Shown: positions 1 through 10,393, numbered from the stretch's first letter. The stretch is DNA of 64,000 bases from Vagococcus entomophilus (GCF_003987595.1 NZ_NGJZ01000001.1:558001-622000); one strand, 5' to 3'. A program made the numbers and translations. The notes: a model not told the origin generated them from the sequence alone.

Positions 1-1
1 T

Positions 2-697
2 ACGAAAGATATGCCTGTATTTGTCATTGCACGTGAATTGGAGGCGCCAAAAGAGTTACTAGAAGCCGCAAATGCTGCTCAAATCCCAGTATTACGTTCG
101 GTTCTTTCGACTTCAAGAATTTCCAGTTTGATTACCAATTATTTAGAAGCAAAACTAGCTGAAAGATTATCTATACACGGAGTTTTTGTCGATGTTTATG
201 GCTTGGGGGTTTTGATACAAGGGGATAGCGGTATTGGGAAGAGTGAAACGGGGCTTGAACTTATCAAAAAGGGCCATCGTTTGATTGCAGACGACCGAGT
301 AGATGTTTTCCGCGAAGATGAGAATACATTGATTGGTGAAGCGCCAAGAATTTTAGAGCATGTGATGGAAATTAGAGGGATTGGAATTATTGATGTGATG
401 AATTTATTTGGTGCGAGTGCAGTACGTAAGAGAGCACAAGTACAACTTGTAGTTTATCTAGAAAACTGGAATAAAGAGACAAATTTTGATCGCTTAGGTG
501 GCTCTCCAGAAATGGTTCGAATGGCCAATGTCGATGTGCCAAAAATTACGATTCCAGTCAAGACAGGTCGTAACGTCGCAATCATTATTGAAGTGGCAGC
601 GATGAATTTTCGAGCGAAAACTATGGGCTATGATGCAACAAAAAATTTTGAAGAAAAACTTCGAAACCTAATTGAAGACAATTCTGACACGAAATGA
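2..697 (+). CDS. hprK: HPr kinase/phosphorylase, C-terminal three quarters (5' end outside window)
   Basis: Bifunctional enzyme that phosphorylates and dephosphorylates Ser46 of HPr and so drives CcpA-dependent carbon catabolite repression in the cytoplasm. The visible part carries the P-loop GDSGIGKSE and the family signature around EIRGIGIIDVMNLFG, both typical of HprK. The frame is open from base 2, and the protein family is about 310 residues, so roughly 80 N-terminal residues lie before the window; the ATG at 11 is internal. It is followed after 13 bases by lgt, the conserved hprK-lgt order of Firmicutes. Identification is firm; only the start is missing. Confidence 0.96.
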   Translation, partial: TKDMPVFVIARELEAPKELLEAANAAQIPVLRSVLSTSRISSLITNYLEAKLAERLSIHGVFVDVYGLGVLIQGDSGIGKSETGLELIKKGHRLIADDRVDVFREDENTLIGEAPRILEHVMEIRGIGIIDVMNLFGASAVRKRAQVQLVVYLENWNKETNFDRLGGSPEMVRMANVDVPKITIPVKTGRNVAIIIEVAAMNFRAKTMGYDATKNFEEKLRNLIEDNSDTK

Positions 698-710
698 GGA
701 GGATTTTTAA

Positions 711-1517
711 ATGCTAGCACAGATTAATCCCATTGCCTTTAAGGTTTTTGGGCTGCCCATACATTGGTATGCTCTTTGTATTGTTTCAGGAATTATCGTT
801 GCAGTTGTCCTTGCATCGAATGAAGCGAAAAAAGTTGGGCTATCAGAAGATGACATTGTTGATTTTATTTTTTGGGCACTACCCATTTCGATTGTCGGAG
901 CCCGTGCCTATTATGTAGCTTTTGAATGGTCTTATTATAAAAATAATTTAAGTGAAATTTTCAAGATTTGGAATGGGGGGATTGCGATATATGGTGGTCT
1001 CATAGCAGGAGCGATTGTTTTAGTTTTCTTTACAAGATCTCGCTTTATTTCTACTTGGAAATTTTTGGATGTTGCAGCACCCAGTGTGATTATTGCACAG
1101 GCAATGGGGAGATGGGGCAACTTTGCCAATCATGAAGCTTACGGACCTGATACAACGCGTGCTTTTTTACAATCGTTGCATTTACCTAAATTTATCATAG
1201 ACAATATGTATATAGGGGGCGTCTATAGACAACCTACTTTTTTTTATGAAAGTATCTGGAACGTTATTGGCTTTATTTTTATCATTGTCCTAAGAAAAAA
1301 ACTTTCTTTAAAAGAAGGCGAGATTGCGTTAACCTATGTGCTCTGGTACTCTTTTGGTCGCTTCTTCATAGAAGGGCTGAGAACAGATAGTCTCATGGTC
1401 TTTGATTTGATTCGAGTGTCACAGTTTCTTTCGATTGTTTTATTTGTAGGAGCACTGATCCTATTGATAATTCGTAGGAACGATGCACGTATAAAGTTGT
1501 ACCAAAGAAAGGTGTAG
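711..1517 (+). CDS. lgt: Prolipoprotein diacylglyceryl transferase
   Basis: Membrane enzyme that moves diacylglycerol from phosphatidylglycerol to the lipobox cysteine of prolipoproteins, the first step of lipoprotein maturation (LspA, also in this window, does the second). The 268-residue protein has several hydrophobic spans and the Lgt signature GRWGNFANHEAYG near residue 140. A GAGGA ribosome binding site precedes the ATG. It sits between hprK and the HAD phosphatase with gaps of 13 and 3 bases, so the genes are probably cotranscribed. Confidence 0.96.
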   Translation: MLAQINPIAFKVFGLPIHWYALCIVSGIIVAVVLASNEAKKVGLSEDDIVDFIFWALPISIVGARAYYVAFEWSYYKNNLSEIFKIWNGGIAIYGGLIAGAIVLVFFTRSRFISTWKFLDVAAPSVIIAQAMGRWGNFANHEAYGPDTTRAFLQSLHLPKFIIDNMYIGGVYRQPTFFYESIWNVIGFIFIIVLRKKLSLKEGEIALTYVLWYSFGRFFIEGLRTDSLMVFDLIRVSQFLSIVLFVGALILLIIRRNDARIKLYQRKV

Positions 1518-1520
1518 ACT

Positions 1521-2192
1521 ATGAAAAATGTGGAAACTATTTTGTTTGATTTTGATGGGACACTTGCCAACACTAATCAGTTGATTGCCAGCTCACATGA
1601 ACATGTACTGAATCGGTATTTCCCAGGGCAGTATGACAAAGAAACTATCTTATCTTTTAATGGTCCTTCGCTAAAGGAAGTCTATGAATCAGTCGATCCT
1701 AAGCGCGCTGAATTTTTGATTTCCGAATATAGATCTTATAACGAACGACACCATGATGAGAAAATTAAAGCGTTTGACGGTGTCGTTGAAACCTTGAATT
1801 CATTTAAAGAAAACGGGCTAAAACTTGGAATCGTGTCTACTAAAGCACAACCACTTTTAAATAAAGGATTAAAACTATTAAATATTATTCATTTTTTTGA
1901 TATAATTATAAGCGGTAGTGATTGTATCTTGCCAAAGCCAGACCCTGAAGGAATACAAAAAGCGATGTGTAGACTTCAAGCAAAAAAAGAGACAACCATC
2001 ATGGTTGGAGATAATTATCACGATATAGAAGCTGCTCATAGAGCAAATATAGCAGGGGTTTTTGTAACATGGTCTGAAAAAAGCGAGGATGTTGCAAAAA
2101 ATTGGCAAGCAGATTATACCATTAGTAGTATGTATGACTTGCAAGAACGAATCTTTAATAAGATAGATACCAGAGGAGATTTAATAGAATGA
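1521..2192 (+). CDS. HAD-superfamily phosphatase, PpaX-like
   Basis: Cytoplasmic haloacid dehalogenase-type hydrolase of 223 residues. Visible motifs are DFDGTLANT (motif I, nucleophile aspartate), a serine in the GIVSTK stretch (motif II), the lysine in LPKPDPEGI (motif III) and [12 protein letters not shown] (motif IV). In Bacillus the hprK-lgt neighbourhood encodes PpaX, which hydrolyses the pyrophosphate released when HprK dephosphorylates HPr; position and motifs support the same role here. A phosphoglycolate phosphatase activity cannot be excluded from sequence. Its stop codon overlaps the start of gpsA by four bases. Confidence 0.8.
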   Translation: MKNVETILFDFDGTLANTNQLIASSHEHVLNRYFPGQYDKETILSFNGPSLKEVYESVDPKRAEFLISEYRSYNERHHDEKIKAFDGVVETLNSFKENGLKLGIVSTKAQPLLNKGLKLLNIIHFFDIIISGSDCILPKPDPEGIQKAMCRLQAKKETTIMVGDNYHDIEAAHRANIAGVFVTWSEKSEDVAKNWQADYTISSMYDLQERIFNKIDTRGDLIE

Positions 2193-3199
2193 AACAAAAA
2201 ATTGCAGTACTTGGACCAGGTTCGTGGGGTACAGCTTTAGCCAAAGTATTAGCTGAAAATGGACACGATGTTCGTCTTTGGGGACATGAACCAAGTCAAT
2301 TAGAAGAAATTAACACAAAACACACTAATTCAAGATATTTAAAAGAAGTCATACTACCTGAGTCATTAAAGGGAGAAGCAGATTTAGAAACGTGCATTCA
2401 AGACGTGGATGCGATTTTGTTTGTGGTTCCAACAAAAGCAATTAGAACTGTTGCTAGACAAGTAGTCTCAAAACTAACAAATAGACCAATGATTATCCAC
2501 GCGAGTAAGGGATTGGAACAAGGAACACATAAGCGTATTTCTGAAGTTTTACTTGAAGAGATTAGTGAAAATAAACGAAAAGATGTAGTGGTTTTATCAG
2601 GACCAAGTCATGCAGAAGAGGTAGCTGTTAAGGATATCACAACGATAACTGCAGCGTGTACAAATCTAGAAGCTGCTGAATATGTTCAAAAATTATTTAT
2701 GAATAGCTATTTTAGAATTTACACCAATGATGACGTGATTGGAGTAGAAACCGGAGCCGCCCTTAAAAATATTATCGCTTTAGGCTCAGGTGCGATACAT
2801 GGTTTAGGCTACGGAGATAATGCCAAAGCGGCAATCATGACACGCGGACTTGCAGAAATTAGTCGATTGGGTGTAGCTATGGGTGCAAATCCAATGACCT
2901 TTATCGGGCTAAGTGGTTTAGGAGATCTAATTGTCACGTGCACGAGTGTCCATTCGAGAAACTGGCGTGCGGGAGACTTACTTGGTCGTGGTCATAAATT
3001 AGATGAAGTCCTTGAAAATATGGGCATGATTGTCGAAGGCGTGTCGACGACAAAGGCAGCCGTTGAGTTGGCAAGAGAGCTGAAGGTTGAGATGCCAATA
3101 ACCGAAACGATTTACGGTGTATTGTACGAAAATGAGGACGTCAAAAAAGCCGCAAAAAATATTATGCTTAGGAATAGTAAATCAGAAAAAGAATTTTAG
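2189..3199 (+). CDS. gpsA: Glycerol-3-phosphate dehydrogenase [NAD(P)+]
   Basis: Cytoplasmic enzyme reducing dihydroxyacetone phosphate to sn-glycerol-3-phosphate for phospholipid and lipoteichoic acid synthesis. The N-terminal Rossmann motif [10 protein letters not shown], the KGLE and SGPSHAEEV stretches, and [12 protein letters not shown] with the following SRN are all diagnostic of GpsA. Length 336 residues is normal. It overlaps the upstream phosphatase through ATGA and is followed 21 bases later by galU, so all five genes from hprK to galU form one apparent operon. Confidence 0.96.
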   Translation: MKQKIAVLGPGSWGTALAKVLAENGHDVRLWGHEPSQLEEINTKHTNSRYLKEVILPESLKGEADLETCIQDVDAILFVVPTKAIRTVARQVVSKLTNRPMIIHASKGLEQGTHKRISEVLLEEISENKRKDVVVLSGPSHAEEVAVKDITTITAACTNLEAAEYVQKLFMNSYFRIYTNDDVIGVETGAALKNIIALGSGAIHGLGYGDNAKAAIMTRGLAEISRLGVAMGANPMTFIGLSGLGDLIVTCTSVHSRNWRAGDLLGRGHKLDEVLENMGMIVEGVSTTKAAVELARELKVEMPITETIYGVLYENEDVKKAAKNIMLRNSKSEKEF

Positions 3200-3220
3200 C
3201 CAAAGAAAGTAGGAAGCGTA

Positions 3221-4126
3221 ATGACGAAAAAAGTAAAAAAAGCGATTATTCCCGCAGCTGGACTTGGAACTAGATTTTTACCTGCAACAAAAGCAATGGC
3301 CAAAGAGATGCTCCCTATTGTTGACAAGCCGACTATTCAATTTATTGTAGAAGAAGCATTGGCTTCAGGAATTGAAGATATCCTCATTGTTACTGGCAAA
3401 GCCAAACGACCAATTGAGGATCACTTTGACGCGAACATTGAACTTGAAACCAATCTTCGTGAAAAAGGGAAAACAGACTTACTAAAATTAGTGGAGGAAA
3501 CAACCGATGTGAATTTGCATTTTATTCGTCAATCGCATCCAAAAGGTTTGGGCCATGCGGTGCTTCAAGCCAAAGCGTTTGTCGGAGATGAACCTTTTGT
3601 TGTGATGCTAGGGGATGACTTGATGATGGATGATGTGCCGCTCACTAAACAATTGATCGATGATTATGAAAAGACAAATGCTTCTACGATTGCAGTAATG
3701 AAAGTGCCACATAAGGATACAGGAAAATACGGGATTATTAATCCAGAAAACAAGGTGGGCGACCATCTTTATAACGTCAAAAGCTTTGTCGAAAAACCTG
3801 CTCCGGAAAAAGCACCGAGTGATTTGGCGATTATTGGCCGCTACTTGCTGACTCCTCAAATTTTTGATATTTTAGAAGTGCAAAAACCTGGTGCTGGTGG
3901 GGAAGTACAGCTTACAGATGCCATTGATACATTAAATAAAACTCAGCGTGTTTTTGCACAAGAGTTTACTGGAAAAAGATACGATGTTGGCGATAAGTTT
4001 GGCTTTATGAAGACAAGTATTGAGTATGGCTTGCAACACCCAGAAGTGAAAGATAATTTGAAAAAATATATTATGGAAAAAGCGAAAGAATTAGAAAGTG
4101 AAGAAAAAAGCACAAAAGAAAAATAA
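3221..4126 (+). CDS. galU: UTP-glucose-1-phosphate uridylyltransferase
   Basis: Makes UDP-glucose from UTP and glucose-1-phosphate, the donor for glycolipid anchors and cell-envelope glycans. The N-terminal nucleotidyltransferase motif [18 protein letters not shown] and the VEKP stretch identify GalU; 301 residues is the usual size. The C-terminal dozen residues are lysine and glutamate rich. Last gene of the hprK operon; a strong bidirectional terminator follows. Confidence 0.96.
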   Translation: MTKKVKKAIIPAAGLGTRFLPATKAMAKEMLPIVDKPTIQFIVEEALASGIEDILIVTGKAKRPIEDHFDANIELETNLREKGKTDLLKLVEETTDVNLHFIRQSHPKGLGHAVLQAKAFVGDEPFVVMLGDDLMMDDVPLTKQLIDDYEKTNASTIAVMKVPHKDTGKYGIINPENKVGDHLYNVKSFVEKPAPEKAPSDLAIIGRYLLTPQIFDILEVQKPGAGGEVQLTDAIDTLNKTQRVFAQEFTGKRYDVGDKFGFMKTSIEYGLQHPEVKDNLKKYIMEKAKELESEEKSTKEK

Positions 4127-4154
4127 AGCAGGGTTTCTTTGCTTTTTATACGTG

Positions 4155-4197
4155 AACAAAACAGCACGAAACCAAAAAGGTTTCGTGCTGTTTTGTT
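4155..4197. terminator. Bidirectional intrinsic terminator between galU and the convergent hydrolase
   Basis: A perfect 19-bp inverted repeat (4155-4173 with 4179-4197) encloses a 5-base loop. The arms are flanked by A- and T-rich ends, so it can act on both strands. The right arm overlaps the stop codon of the minus-strand hydrolase gene. Confidence 0.9.
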
Positions 4198-4903
4198 AAG
4201 GATGTAAAAAATCCAAAACATATTTATTAAATAGAGAAGCGTTTGTTTTAAGCATTCGATGGTTGCCACTCGGGATAATGACTAGCTGTGAATTGGGAAT
4301 ACTATGAGCAATTTTTTTAGTATGTGCTGTTTTTATAATATCATTCTCTCCTGCTATAACTAGAGACGGAGTGCTGATTTTTTCTAAATCTTGCCAGTTC
4401 AAACCGCATTGCACGATAATCAGGTGCACAATACGCAAATATTTTCTAGTAAGGGGAATAAAGCTTAGGCACTTTAGTCCATAATAGAGTAAAGTCGCAC
4501 CAAAACGTGGTCTTACTTTTAACCCATCAGGAGTAATGTTTCCAGCGTTCAAAATCATCTTATGAACTTTTTGGGGAAATAAGTGTGCAAACCACATGGC
4601 GATCATCGCACCGTCACTATAGCCTAGAAGATCAATGGTTTTAAAATTTTCAGCAGAACAAATACAAGCTAAATCACGTGCCATCTGTTCAAAATTGAGC
4701 GTGGTGCTATTATTTGAAGAGCGACCGTGATCTCTACTTTCCATGAAAACAAGCTGAAAAAAATTAGCAAATAAAGGAATTTGTTTTTTAAAGACGCGAG
4801 GACTGCCAGCGTTTCCGTGTAAAAAAATTAAGGGCTTCCCTTTGCCACAAATTTTATAGTAAATTTTAGTACCATCATAGGAAGAAATAGACTTTGTTTG
4901 CAT
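4196..4903 (-). CDS. Alpha/beta-fold hydrolase, substrate unknown
   Basis: A 235-residue alpha/beta hydrolase. Read from the start chosen here it shows the oxyanion-hole motif FLHGNAGS, ESRDHGRSS, the nucleophile elbow GYSDG, an acid candidate in GENDIIK and the catalytic histidine in SGNHRML. No signal peptide is visible, so it is probably cytoplasmic. The frame stays open 37 codons further upstream, but the ATG at 4903 has a GAAAGGAG ribosome binding site at good distance and begins the recognisable fold. A TATACT element (minus strand, 4934-4929) may be its -10 box. The substrate cannot be predicted. Confidence 0.85.
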   Translation of the reverse strand: MQTKSISSYDGTKIYYKICGKGKPLIFLHGNAGSPRVFKKQIPLFANFFQLVFMESRDHGRSSNNSTTLNFEQMARDLACICSAENFKTIDLLGYSDGAMIAMWFAHLFPQKVHKMILNAGNITPDGLKVRPRFGATLLYYGLKCLSFIPLTRKYLRIVHLIIVQCGLNWQDLEKISTPSLVIAGENDIIKTAHTKKIAHSIPNSQLVIIPSGNHRMLKTNASLFNKYVLDFLHP

Positions 4904-5070
4904 GTATGTTCTCCTTTCAACAATTAACAGTATACTATTAATTTTAATTTTTTTATAGGAATAAGGAAAAGAACGGGAATTTTTCTCTTTTTTCTTGTTT
5001 TTAATAGTTAGCATGGGCTATCATAAGAGAATAGAACGGAATTTTAAATAAGAAAGGCTTTGGAATTATT

Positions 5071-5706
5071 TTGAAAAAAAGAAGAAAGAAGCACTGGCTT
5101 AGAAAAGTAGTTTTGAGTATGATTATTTTATTTATTGTGGCAGGCGGATGGTTTGGATTCAAGCTCAAACAAAGAGTGGATGAAGTCAAAAAATGGCAAA
5201 ATACTGTAGCAACAGTCGCAAAAAAATATGATATCAGTGACTATCAAAATATTATTTTAGCAATTATTTTAACGGAGTCAAAAGGCAATCATGTGGACTT
5301 AATGCAAAGCAGTGAGAGTAAGTACGGGACTACTGACCAAGTTGGAACCTCAGAAGAAAGTATTGACAATGGTGTTAAATTTTTAGCTCAAGCAATTAAA
5401 AAGGCAAAAAGTGAAAACGTCGATATTTGGACGGCTATCCAGTCTTATAATTTTGGACTATCTTATATTGATTTCATTCAAAAAAATGGAAAGGTTTCAT
5501 CGGTTAAATTAGCCGATCAATATTCTAAATCAAAACTCGCGCCTTTACTTGGAAACGAGACAGGTGAAAAATATCGATATTGGCATTTGCAGTCTATTCT
5601 TTATAATGGTGGGTATTTATATAAAGATGGAGGAAATATGTTCTATGCTGAAATTGTAAAATGGAATTTGAGAATCATGAAAATAATCAACTCTATTTTT
5701 CATTAG
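5071..5706 (+). CDS. Membrane-anchored lysozyme-like protein
   Basis: A 211-residue protein with a very basic N-terminus followed by one hydrophobic segment (about residues 12-30), consistent with an uncleaved signal anchor and an extracellular domain. The stretch around IILAIILTESKG (Glu69 as candidate catalytic acid) and the following DLMQSSES match the lysozyme-like family that includes the muramidase domain of CwlT-type proteins. It may cleave or remodel peptidoglycan. The frame begins with TTG; its Shine-Dalgarno (AAAGG near 5053) is distant, so the start is the weak point. Confidence 0.75.
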   Translation: MKKRRKKHWLRKVVLSMIILFIVAGGWFGFKLKQRVDEVKKWQNTVATVAKKYDISDYQNIILAIILTESKGNHVDLMQSSESKYGTTDQVGTSEESIDNGVKFLAQAIKKAKSENVDIWTAIQSYNFGLSYIDFIQKNGKVSSVKLADQYSKSKLAPLLGNETGEKYRYWHLQSILYNGGYLYKDGGNMFYAEIVKWNLRIMKIINSIFH

Positions 5707-5727
5707 ATATTTATTTTGTGTATTTTT

Positions 5728-5736
5728 TGGTATACT
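5728..5736 (+). promoter_or_regulatory. Extended -10 promoter of the P-type ATPase gene
   Basis: TGG followed by TATACT gives an extended -10 element 47 bases before the ATPase start. No good -35 is visible, as is common for extended -10 promoters. It lies just after the stop codon of the lysozyme-like gene. Confidence 0.55.
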
Positions 5737-5783
5737 GTCTATGAGCAAAAACAAAAAGTAGAATTGAGGGAACAAAAAACAAG

Positions 5784-8093
5784 ATGGCACACACAAATAA
5801 TCAACTAAATGGCTTGACTGATATTGAAGTCAAAGAGCGTACTCAAAGAGGTCAATCTAATAATTATGAAGCAAACGTAGCAAAAACGAACCGTGAAATC
5901 ATTCAAGAAAATTTATTGACTTTATTCAATTTTCTAAATGTATTAATCGGAATTTTTCTCGCACTTGTGGGTGCATTTAGTAACATGGCTTATTTAGCTA
6001 TTATTGTTGTAAATATAGTAATCGGGATTTCACAGGAAATTCATGCAAGAAATCTAGTATCGAAACTAACAATTGTAAATAAAGCTAAAACCAAAGTAAT
6101 CCGTAATGGTCAGACACAAGAAATTGATGCGACAGAGCTCGTATTAGATGACATTGTGCTTGTCTCAGCAGGTGAGCAGATTCCCGCTGACTTAACCATC
6201 TTAAAAGGCAAAGCAGAAGCCAACGAGTCTTTACTAACTGGAGAATCTGACTTAGTTGAGAAAGAAGAAGGCAGTCAACTTCTTTCTGGTAGTTACCTAT
6301 CTAGTGGTCAGTGTTACGGGAGAGTCATCCATGTTGGGGCAGACAACTATGCAACCAAAATTGCGTCACAGGCAAAAGTGCATAAACCTATTCAATCTGA
6401 ATTGGTCGCTTCAATCAGAAAAGTGTCAAAGTTTACGAGTTACATTATCATTCCACTTGGGATTATCTTATTTATTGAAGGAATCTTTATCAGAAGTAGT
6501 GATACAAAAACAGCTGTTGTTGCATCGGCTGCTGCGTTACTGGGTATGTTGCCAAAAGGATTAGTGCTTTTAATTAGTATCTCGCTTTCGACAGCTGTAA
6601 TCAAGTTAGCCAAAAAGCGGATTTTAGTCCAAGATATGTATGCAGTTGAGACGTTGGCACATGTTGACACTCTTTGTTTAGATAAGACTGGGACGATTAC
6701 TGAAGGGAAAATGAAAGTACAAAAAGTCGGGCTGCTCTCGAGTGTGTATGAAACCAAATTTCCTGAGATTATCGGGAGTTATTTAGCGAATAGTACGGAT
6801 AATAATATTACCATTCAAGCGATACGAGATCATTTTGCAGAGTCTGATCGATACAAAGCCTCTGATATCATTGCCTTTTCTTCTGAACGTAAATGGGGCG
6901 CAATGTATTTAGAAAACGTTGGAACAGTCTTATTAGGCGCTCCAGAACGTTTGGCAAAAGAATCAGAGTTGCCTGTAGATGTCCAGCATGCGCAAGAAAA
7001 AGGATACCGCGTACTAATGGTTGGTTTGACAAAAGAAAAAGTAACCGAAGAAACAAGCTTAACTGGTATCACACCACTTGCCTTGCTTGAAATTGATGAT
7101 CCTATTCGAGCGAAAGCAAATGAAACGTTGGCTTATTTGAAAGCTGAAGGAGTCGATTTGAAAGTAATATCGGGGGATAATCCAGTTACTGTTTCGAATA
7201 TTTCAAGACGTGCCGGGCTTGTGGGATATGACAATTATATTGACTTATCTGCGTTAACAGACGAAAAAGAAGTCCGTGCGGCGGTAGCCCAGTATACGGT
7301 TTTTGGACGAGTTTCACCACAACAAAAGCGAATCATCGTCCAAGAATTGAAAGACAAAGAGCATGTAGTGGCGATGACCGGAGATGGGGTAAATGACGTT
7401 CTTGCATTAAGAGAGGCGGATTGTAGTATTGCTATGGCCGAGGGAGATAGCGCCACCAAGCAAATTGCAAATCTTGTCTTGTTGGATTCAGATTTTACCA
7501 GTTTACCTGATGTTTTATTTGAAGGACGACGTGTGGTGAACAATGTTACCAAAGTTTCGGGAATTTTCTTTATTAAAACCATCTATTCCTTAATTTTGTC
7601 CATCATTTGTGCAGTGACTGCAATTGCTTTTCCTTTTGTCCCTATTCAAATCACCTTGCTTGATTTAGCAATTGAAGGATATCCATCATTTTTCCTATCC
7701 TTTGAAGAGAACAAGAAGAAGGTTCGAGGGAAATTTTTACCAACGGTATTGAAAAGTGCTTTACCTAATGCGTTGCTAGTAACTTTGAATATCATCGCAG
7801 TGTATGCATACAGTCGAATGAACTCTCTAGGGAATTTAGAAACGACGACACTGATGTATTATTTATTAATTTCCATTAGTCTAATGGCAGTGGTGAAAGC
7901 TTGCTATCCATTTAATCCACTAAGAGTTTTCTTATCTGTAACGACGATTGTGGGAATATACGCAGCAGCTTATCTCTTTAGATCAATTTTGTATATTGGT
8001 ACGCTGACAGCTAATACACTGCTTCCCTTTGTTGTTTTGTTAGTTATCACTATGATTTTGCGCCGGATTATTTTCAAAGTAACAAAAGTATGA
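5784..8093 (+). CDS. Cation-translocating P-type ATPase, CtpE-like
   Basis: Membrane pump of 769 residues with all P-type ATPase signatures: LTGES (actuator domain, near residue 153), the phosphorylated aspartate in DKTGTITEG (near residue 300) and GDGVNDVLALREAD (near residue 533), flanked by hydrophobic spans. The PKGLVLLISISLS segment before the phosphorylation site resembles the CtpE-type subfamily, whose mycobacterial member is linked to calcium uptake; related streptococcal pumps move divalent cations. It has no heavy-metal-binding CXXC domain. The ion is therefore probably a light divalent cation, by inference only. It is monocistronic, between its own promoter and terminator. Confidence 0.88.
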   Translation: MAHTNNQLNGLTDIEVKERTQRGQSNNYEANVAKTNREIIQENLLTLFNFLNVLIGIFLALVGAFSNMAYLAIIVVNIVIGISQEIHARNLVSKLTIVNKAKTKVIRNGQTQEIDATELVLDDIVLVSAGEQIPADLTILKGKAEANESLLTGESDLVEKEEGSQLLSGSYLSSGQCYGRVIHVGADNYATKIASQAKVHKPIQSELVASIRKVSKFTSYIIIPLGIILFIEGIFIRSSDTKTAVVASAAALLGMLPKGLVLLISISLSTAVIKLAKKRILVQDMYAVETLAHVDTLCLDKTGTITEGKMKVQKVGLLSSVYETKFPEIIGSYLANSTDNNITIQAIRDHFAESDRYKASDIIAFSSERKWGAMYLENVGTVLLGAPERLAKESELPVDVQHAQEKGYRVLMVGLTKEKVTEETSLTGITPLALLEIDDPIRAKANETLAYLKAEGVDLKVISGDNPVTVSNISRRAGLVGYDNYIDLSALTDEKEVRAAVAQYTVFGRVSPQQKRIIVQELKDKEHVVAMTGDGVNDVLALREADCSIAMAEGDSATKQIANLVLLDSDFTSLPDVLFEGRRVVNNVTKVSGIFFIKTIYSLILSIICAVTAIAFPFVPIQITLLDLAIEGYPSFFLSFEENKKKVRGKFLPTVLKSALPNALLVTLNIIAVYAYSRMNSLGNLETTTLMYYLLISISLMAVVKACYPFNPLRVFLSVTTIVGIYAAAYLFRSILYIGTLTANTLLPFVVLLVITMILRRIIFKVTKV

Positions 8094-8115
8094 AAAAGAT
8101 GTGAATGGTGTGAGA

Positions 8116-8149
8116 AAAGATTGAAACATTTTTGTTTCAGTCTTTTTTT
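8116..8149 (+). terminator. Intrinsic terminator after the P-type ATPase
   Basis: AGATTGAAACA (8118-8128) pairs with TGTTTCAGTCT (8133-8143), one G-U pair, followed by a run of T. Confidence 0.88.
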
Positions 8150-8290
8150 AATCAAAAGATATTGTTTTTTTGTTAAAAAAGGTATATTCTATGGTGTCGG
8201 TTAAAAATAAAAGGTATAATTAACATGAAATTTGCGTAAGTAGAACGTATAGTTAAGAGAACATTATGTTTTTGGAGGTTTATAAAGTAA

Positions 8291-10393
8291 ATGAAAAATA
8301 TTAAAAGTATAGCGAGTAAGCTGTATACAACTAGGATAGGCTTTTTTCTATTAGCGGTTATTCTGTTTTGGTTCAAAACCTACGCGATGTATAAGACAAA
8401 ATTTTCTTTAGGAGAAAAGGGACTTGTACAAGAGCTGCTACTGTTTTTTAACCCGCTTGCGTTTACCCTGTTTATCTTTGCTTTTGCACTTTTTGCTAAA
8501 GGAAAAAAATCGTACATCATCTTACTAATTTTAGATTTTGTGCTATCGACATGGTTGTTTTCTAATATTGTCTATTATAGAGAGTTTTCAGATTTTATTA
8601 CGGTCAGTATTATGAAAAGTTTTTCTAGTGTTTCAAACAATATGGGTTCTAGTGCTTTTGCATTGATGAAACCAACGGACTTGTTAGCCTATGCAGATGT
8701 AGTAGTTTTAGTCGTATTGTTGGCATTTAAAAAGATTAAGTTGGATAAAAAACCAGTGAAAAAAAGAGTGACACTGTCAATACTTGCTCTTGCGGTTCTA
8801 ATCTTTACTGTGAATTTAAGTACAGCTGAAGCAGATCGACCACAATTACTAAGTCGGACATTTGATCGTAACTATATCATTAAGTACTTAGGATTAAATG
8901 TCTACGTTGTCTATGATGGGATTAAAACAGAACAAACAAATTTGGTCAAAGCCAAAGCAGATTCTAATGATTTAAATAGCGTGTTAGATTATGTTAAAAG
9001 TAACCAAACTTCTAAAAATGTAGAATATTACGGAAAGGCGCAAGGGAAAAATGTATTTGTGATTCACCTTGAAAGTTTCCAACAATTTTTAATTGATTAC
9101 AAAGTGGATGGGCAAGAAGTAACACCTACCCTTAACAAATTTTATCATGATAGTAATACAGTTTCCTTTGATAACTTTTTCCACCAAGTCGCACAAGGAA
9201 AAACAAGTGATGCTGAAACAATGCTCGAAACTTCTTTATTTGGTTTGCCGCAAGGATCGGCAATGGTCACAGCGGGAACGGATAATACATTTCAAGCAGC
9301 GCCGGCATTACTAAATCAAAAGGGATATACAACGGCTGCTTTTCACGGTGATGTGGGGACTTTTTGGAATCGAAATAACGCGTATAAGTCTTGGGGCTAC
9401 GACTATTTCTTTGATTCTAGCTACTATCCTTCTAATGAAAGTTATGAGTTAAATTATGGATTAAAAGATAAAATCTTTTTAAAAGAGTCAGCGCAGTATA
9501 TTGAGCAATTGCCGCAACCATTCTATGCGAAGTTAATCACTGTTACAAATCATTATCCTTATCCATTAGATAGTCAAAATGCGTCGTTCCCTAAAACGAC
9601 AACAGGTGATTCAACGGTTGATGGTTATGTCCAAACAGCCCATTATTTAGACCAAGCAATCAACGAATTTTTGACCTATTTAAAACAAACAGGTTTGTAT
9701 GATAATAGTGTTATTATGATGTACGGAGACCATTATGGGATTTCAAGTAACCATAGCGATGCAATCAAACAATTACTCAATAAGAATGATTTTACCAAAT
9801 ATGATGATGCCATGTTCCAAAAGGTTCCGTTTATGATTCATGCCCCAGGTATTAAAGGGGGAGTCAATCATACTTATGGAGGGGAAATTGATGTTTTACC
9901 GACCTTGCTAAGTTTGTTAGGGGTAGATCATTCTAACAATATCTTTATTGGATCTGATTTGTTATCAGAAGATCATAAGCAAATTGTTTCGTTTAGAAAT
10001 GGAGATTTTGTAGCGAAAGACTTTACCAAAGTGGGAAGTAAGATTTTTAATACCAGTACTGGGGAAGAAATACTGGAGCTTACAACCGAGCAACAAGCAA
10101 CCATTAAAGCGGAGACTAAATATGTTCAAATACAACTGGATACCTCAGATCAAGTAATTAATGGAGACTTATTAAGGTTTTATACCTTACCAGACTTTAA
10201 AACAGTTAATAAATCAGACTATTCCTATGTGAAGAGCAAAGCGATTAAAAAGCTTAAATCAACCAAAAAGGGAACGAGCTTGTTAGAAAAATTGGGTAAG
10301 TCTACGGTCGATGAATACAAAACGGATGCACCAGAGTTAAATGATACATCCGATTCTAGCAGTAGTAGTACTTCGACAAGCGCCAACAATTAA
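8291..10393 (+). CDS. ltaS: Lipoteichoic acid synthase family protein
   Basis: Polymerises polyglycerol-phosphate from phosphatidylglycerol on the outer membrane face. The N-terminal part holds several membrane helices. It is followed by STAEA (near residue 176), which resembles the extracellular cleavage site of LtaS, and then a sulfatase-like domain. Candidate catalytic residues by comparison with Staphylococcus aureus LtaS are Glu261 in HLES, the threonine nucleophile Thr305 in GKTSDAE, and Asp480-His481 in YGDHYG. The last 20 residues are serine/threonine rich. GGAGG precedes the ATG, and a perfect TATAAT lies at 8215-8220, with only a poor -35 partner. Length 700 fits the family. Many Lactobacillales carry more than one paralogue, so whether this is the main synthase is unknown. 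Confidence 0.93.
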   Translation: MKNIKSIASKLYTTRIGFFLLAVILFWFKTYAMYKTKFSLGEKGLVQELLLFFNPLAFTLFIFAFALFAKGKKSYIILLILDFVLSTWLFSNIVYYREFSDFITVSIMKSFSSVSNNMGSSAFALMKPTDLLAYADVVVLVVLLAFKKIKLDKKPVKKRVTLSILALAVLIFTVNLSTAEADRPQLLSRTFDRNYIIKYLGLNVYVVYDGIKTEQTNLVKAKADSNDLNSVLDYVKSNQTSKNVEYYGKAQGKNVFVIHLESFQQFLIDYKVDGQEVTPTLNKFYHDSNTVSFDNFFHQVAQGKTSDAETMLETSLFGLPQGSAMVTAGTDNTFQAAPALLNQKGYTTAAFHGDVGTFWNRNNAYKSWGYDYFFDSSYYPSNESYELNYGLKDKIFLKESAQYIEQLPQPFYAKLITVTNHYPYPLDSQNASFPKTTTGDSTVDGYVQTAHYLDQAINEFLTYLKQTGLYDNSVIMMYGDHYGISSNHSDAIKQLLNKNDFTKYDDAMFQKVPFMIHAPGIKGGVNHTYGGEIDVLPTLLSLLGVDHSNNIFIGSDLLSEDHKQIVSFRNGDFVAKDFTKVGSKIFNTSTGEEILELTTEQQATIKAETKYVQIQLDTSDQVINGDLLRFYTLPDFKTVNKSDYSYVKSKAIKKLKSTKKGTSLLEKLGKSTVDEYKTDAPELNDTSDSSSSSTSTSANN

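Noticed and set aside
4904-5014. N-terminal extension of the alpha/beta hydrolase to 5014
   Set aside because: Lysine-rich extension without family similarity; the ATG at 4903 has a strong ribosome binding site and a -10-like element lies within the extension.
6440-7582. Several minus-strand frames of 60-115 codons inside the P-type ATPase gene
   Set aside because: Shadow frames of a strongly coding plus-strand gene with intact family motifs; no ribosome binding sites.
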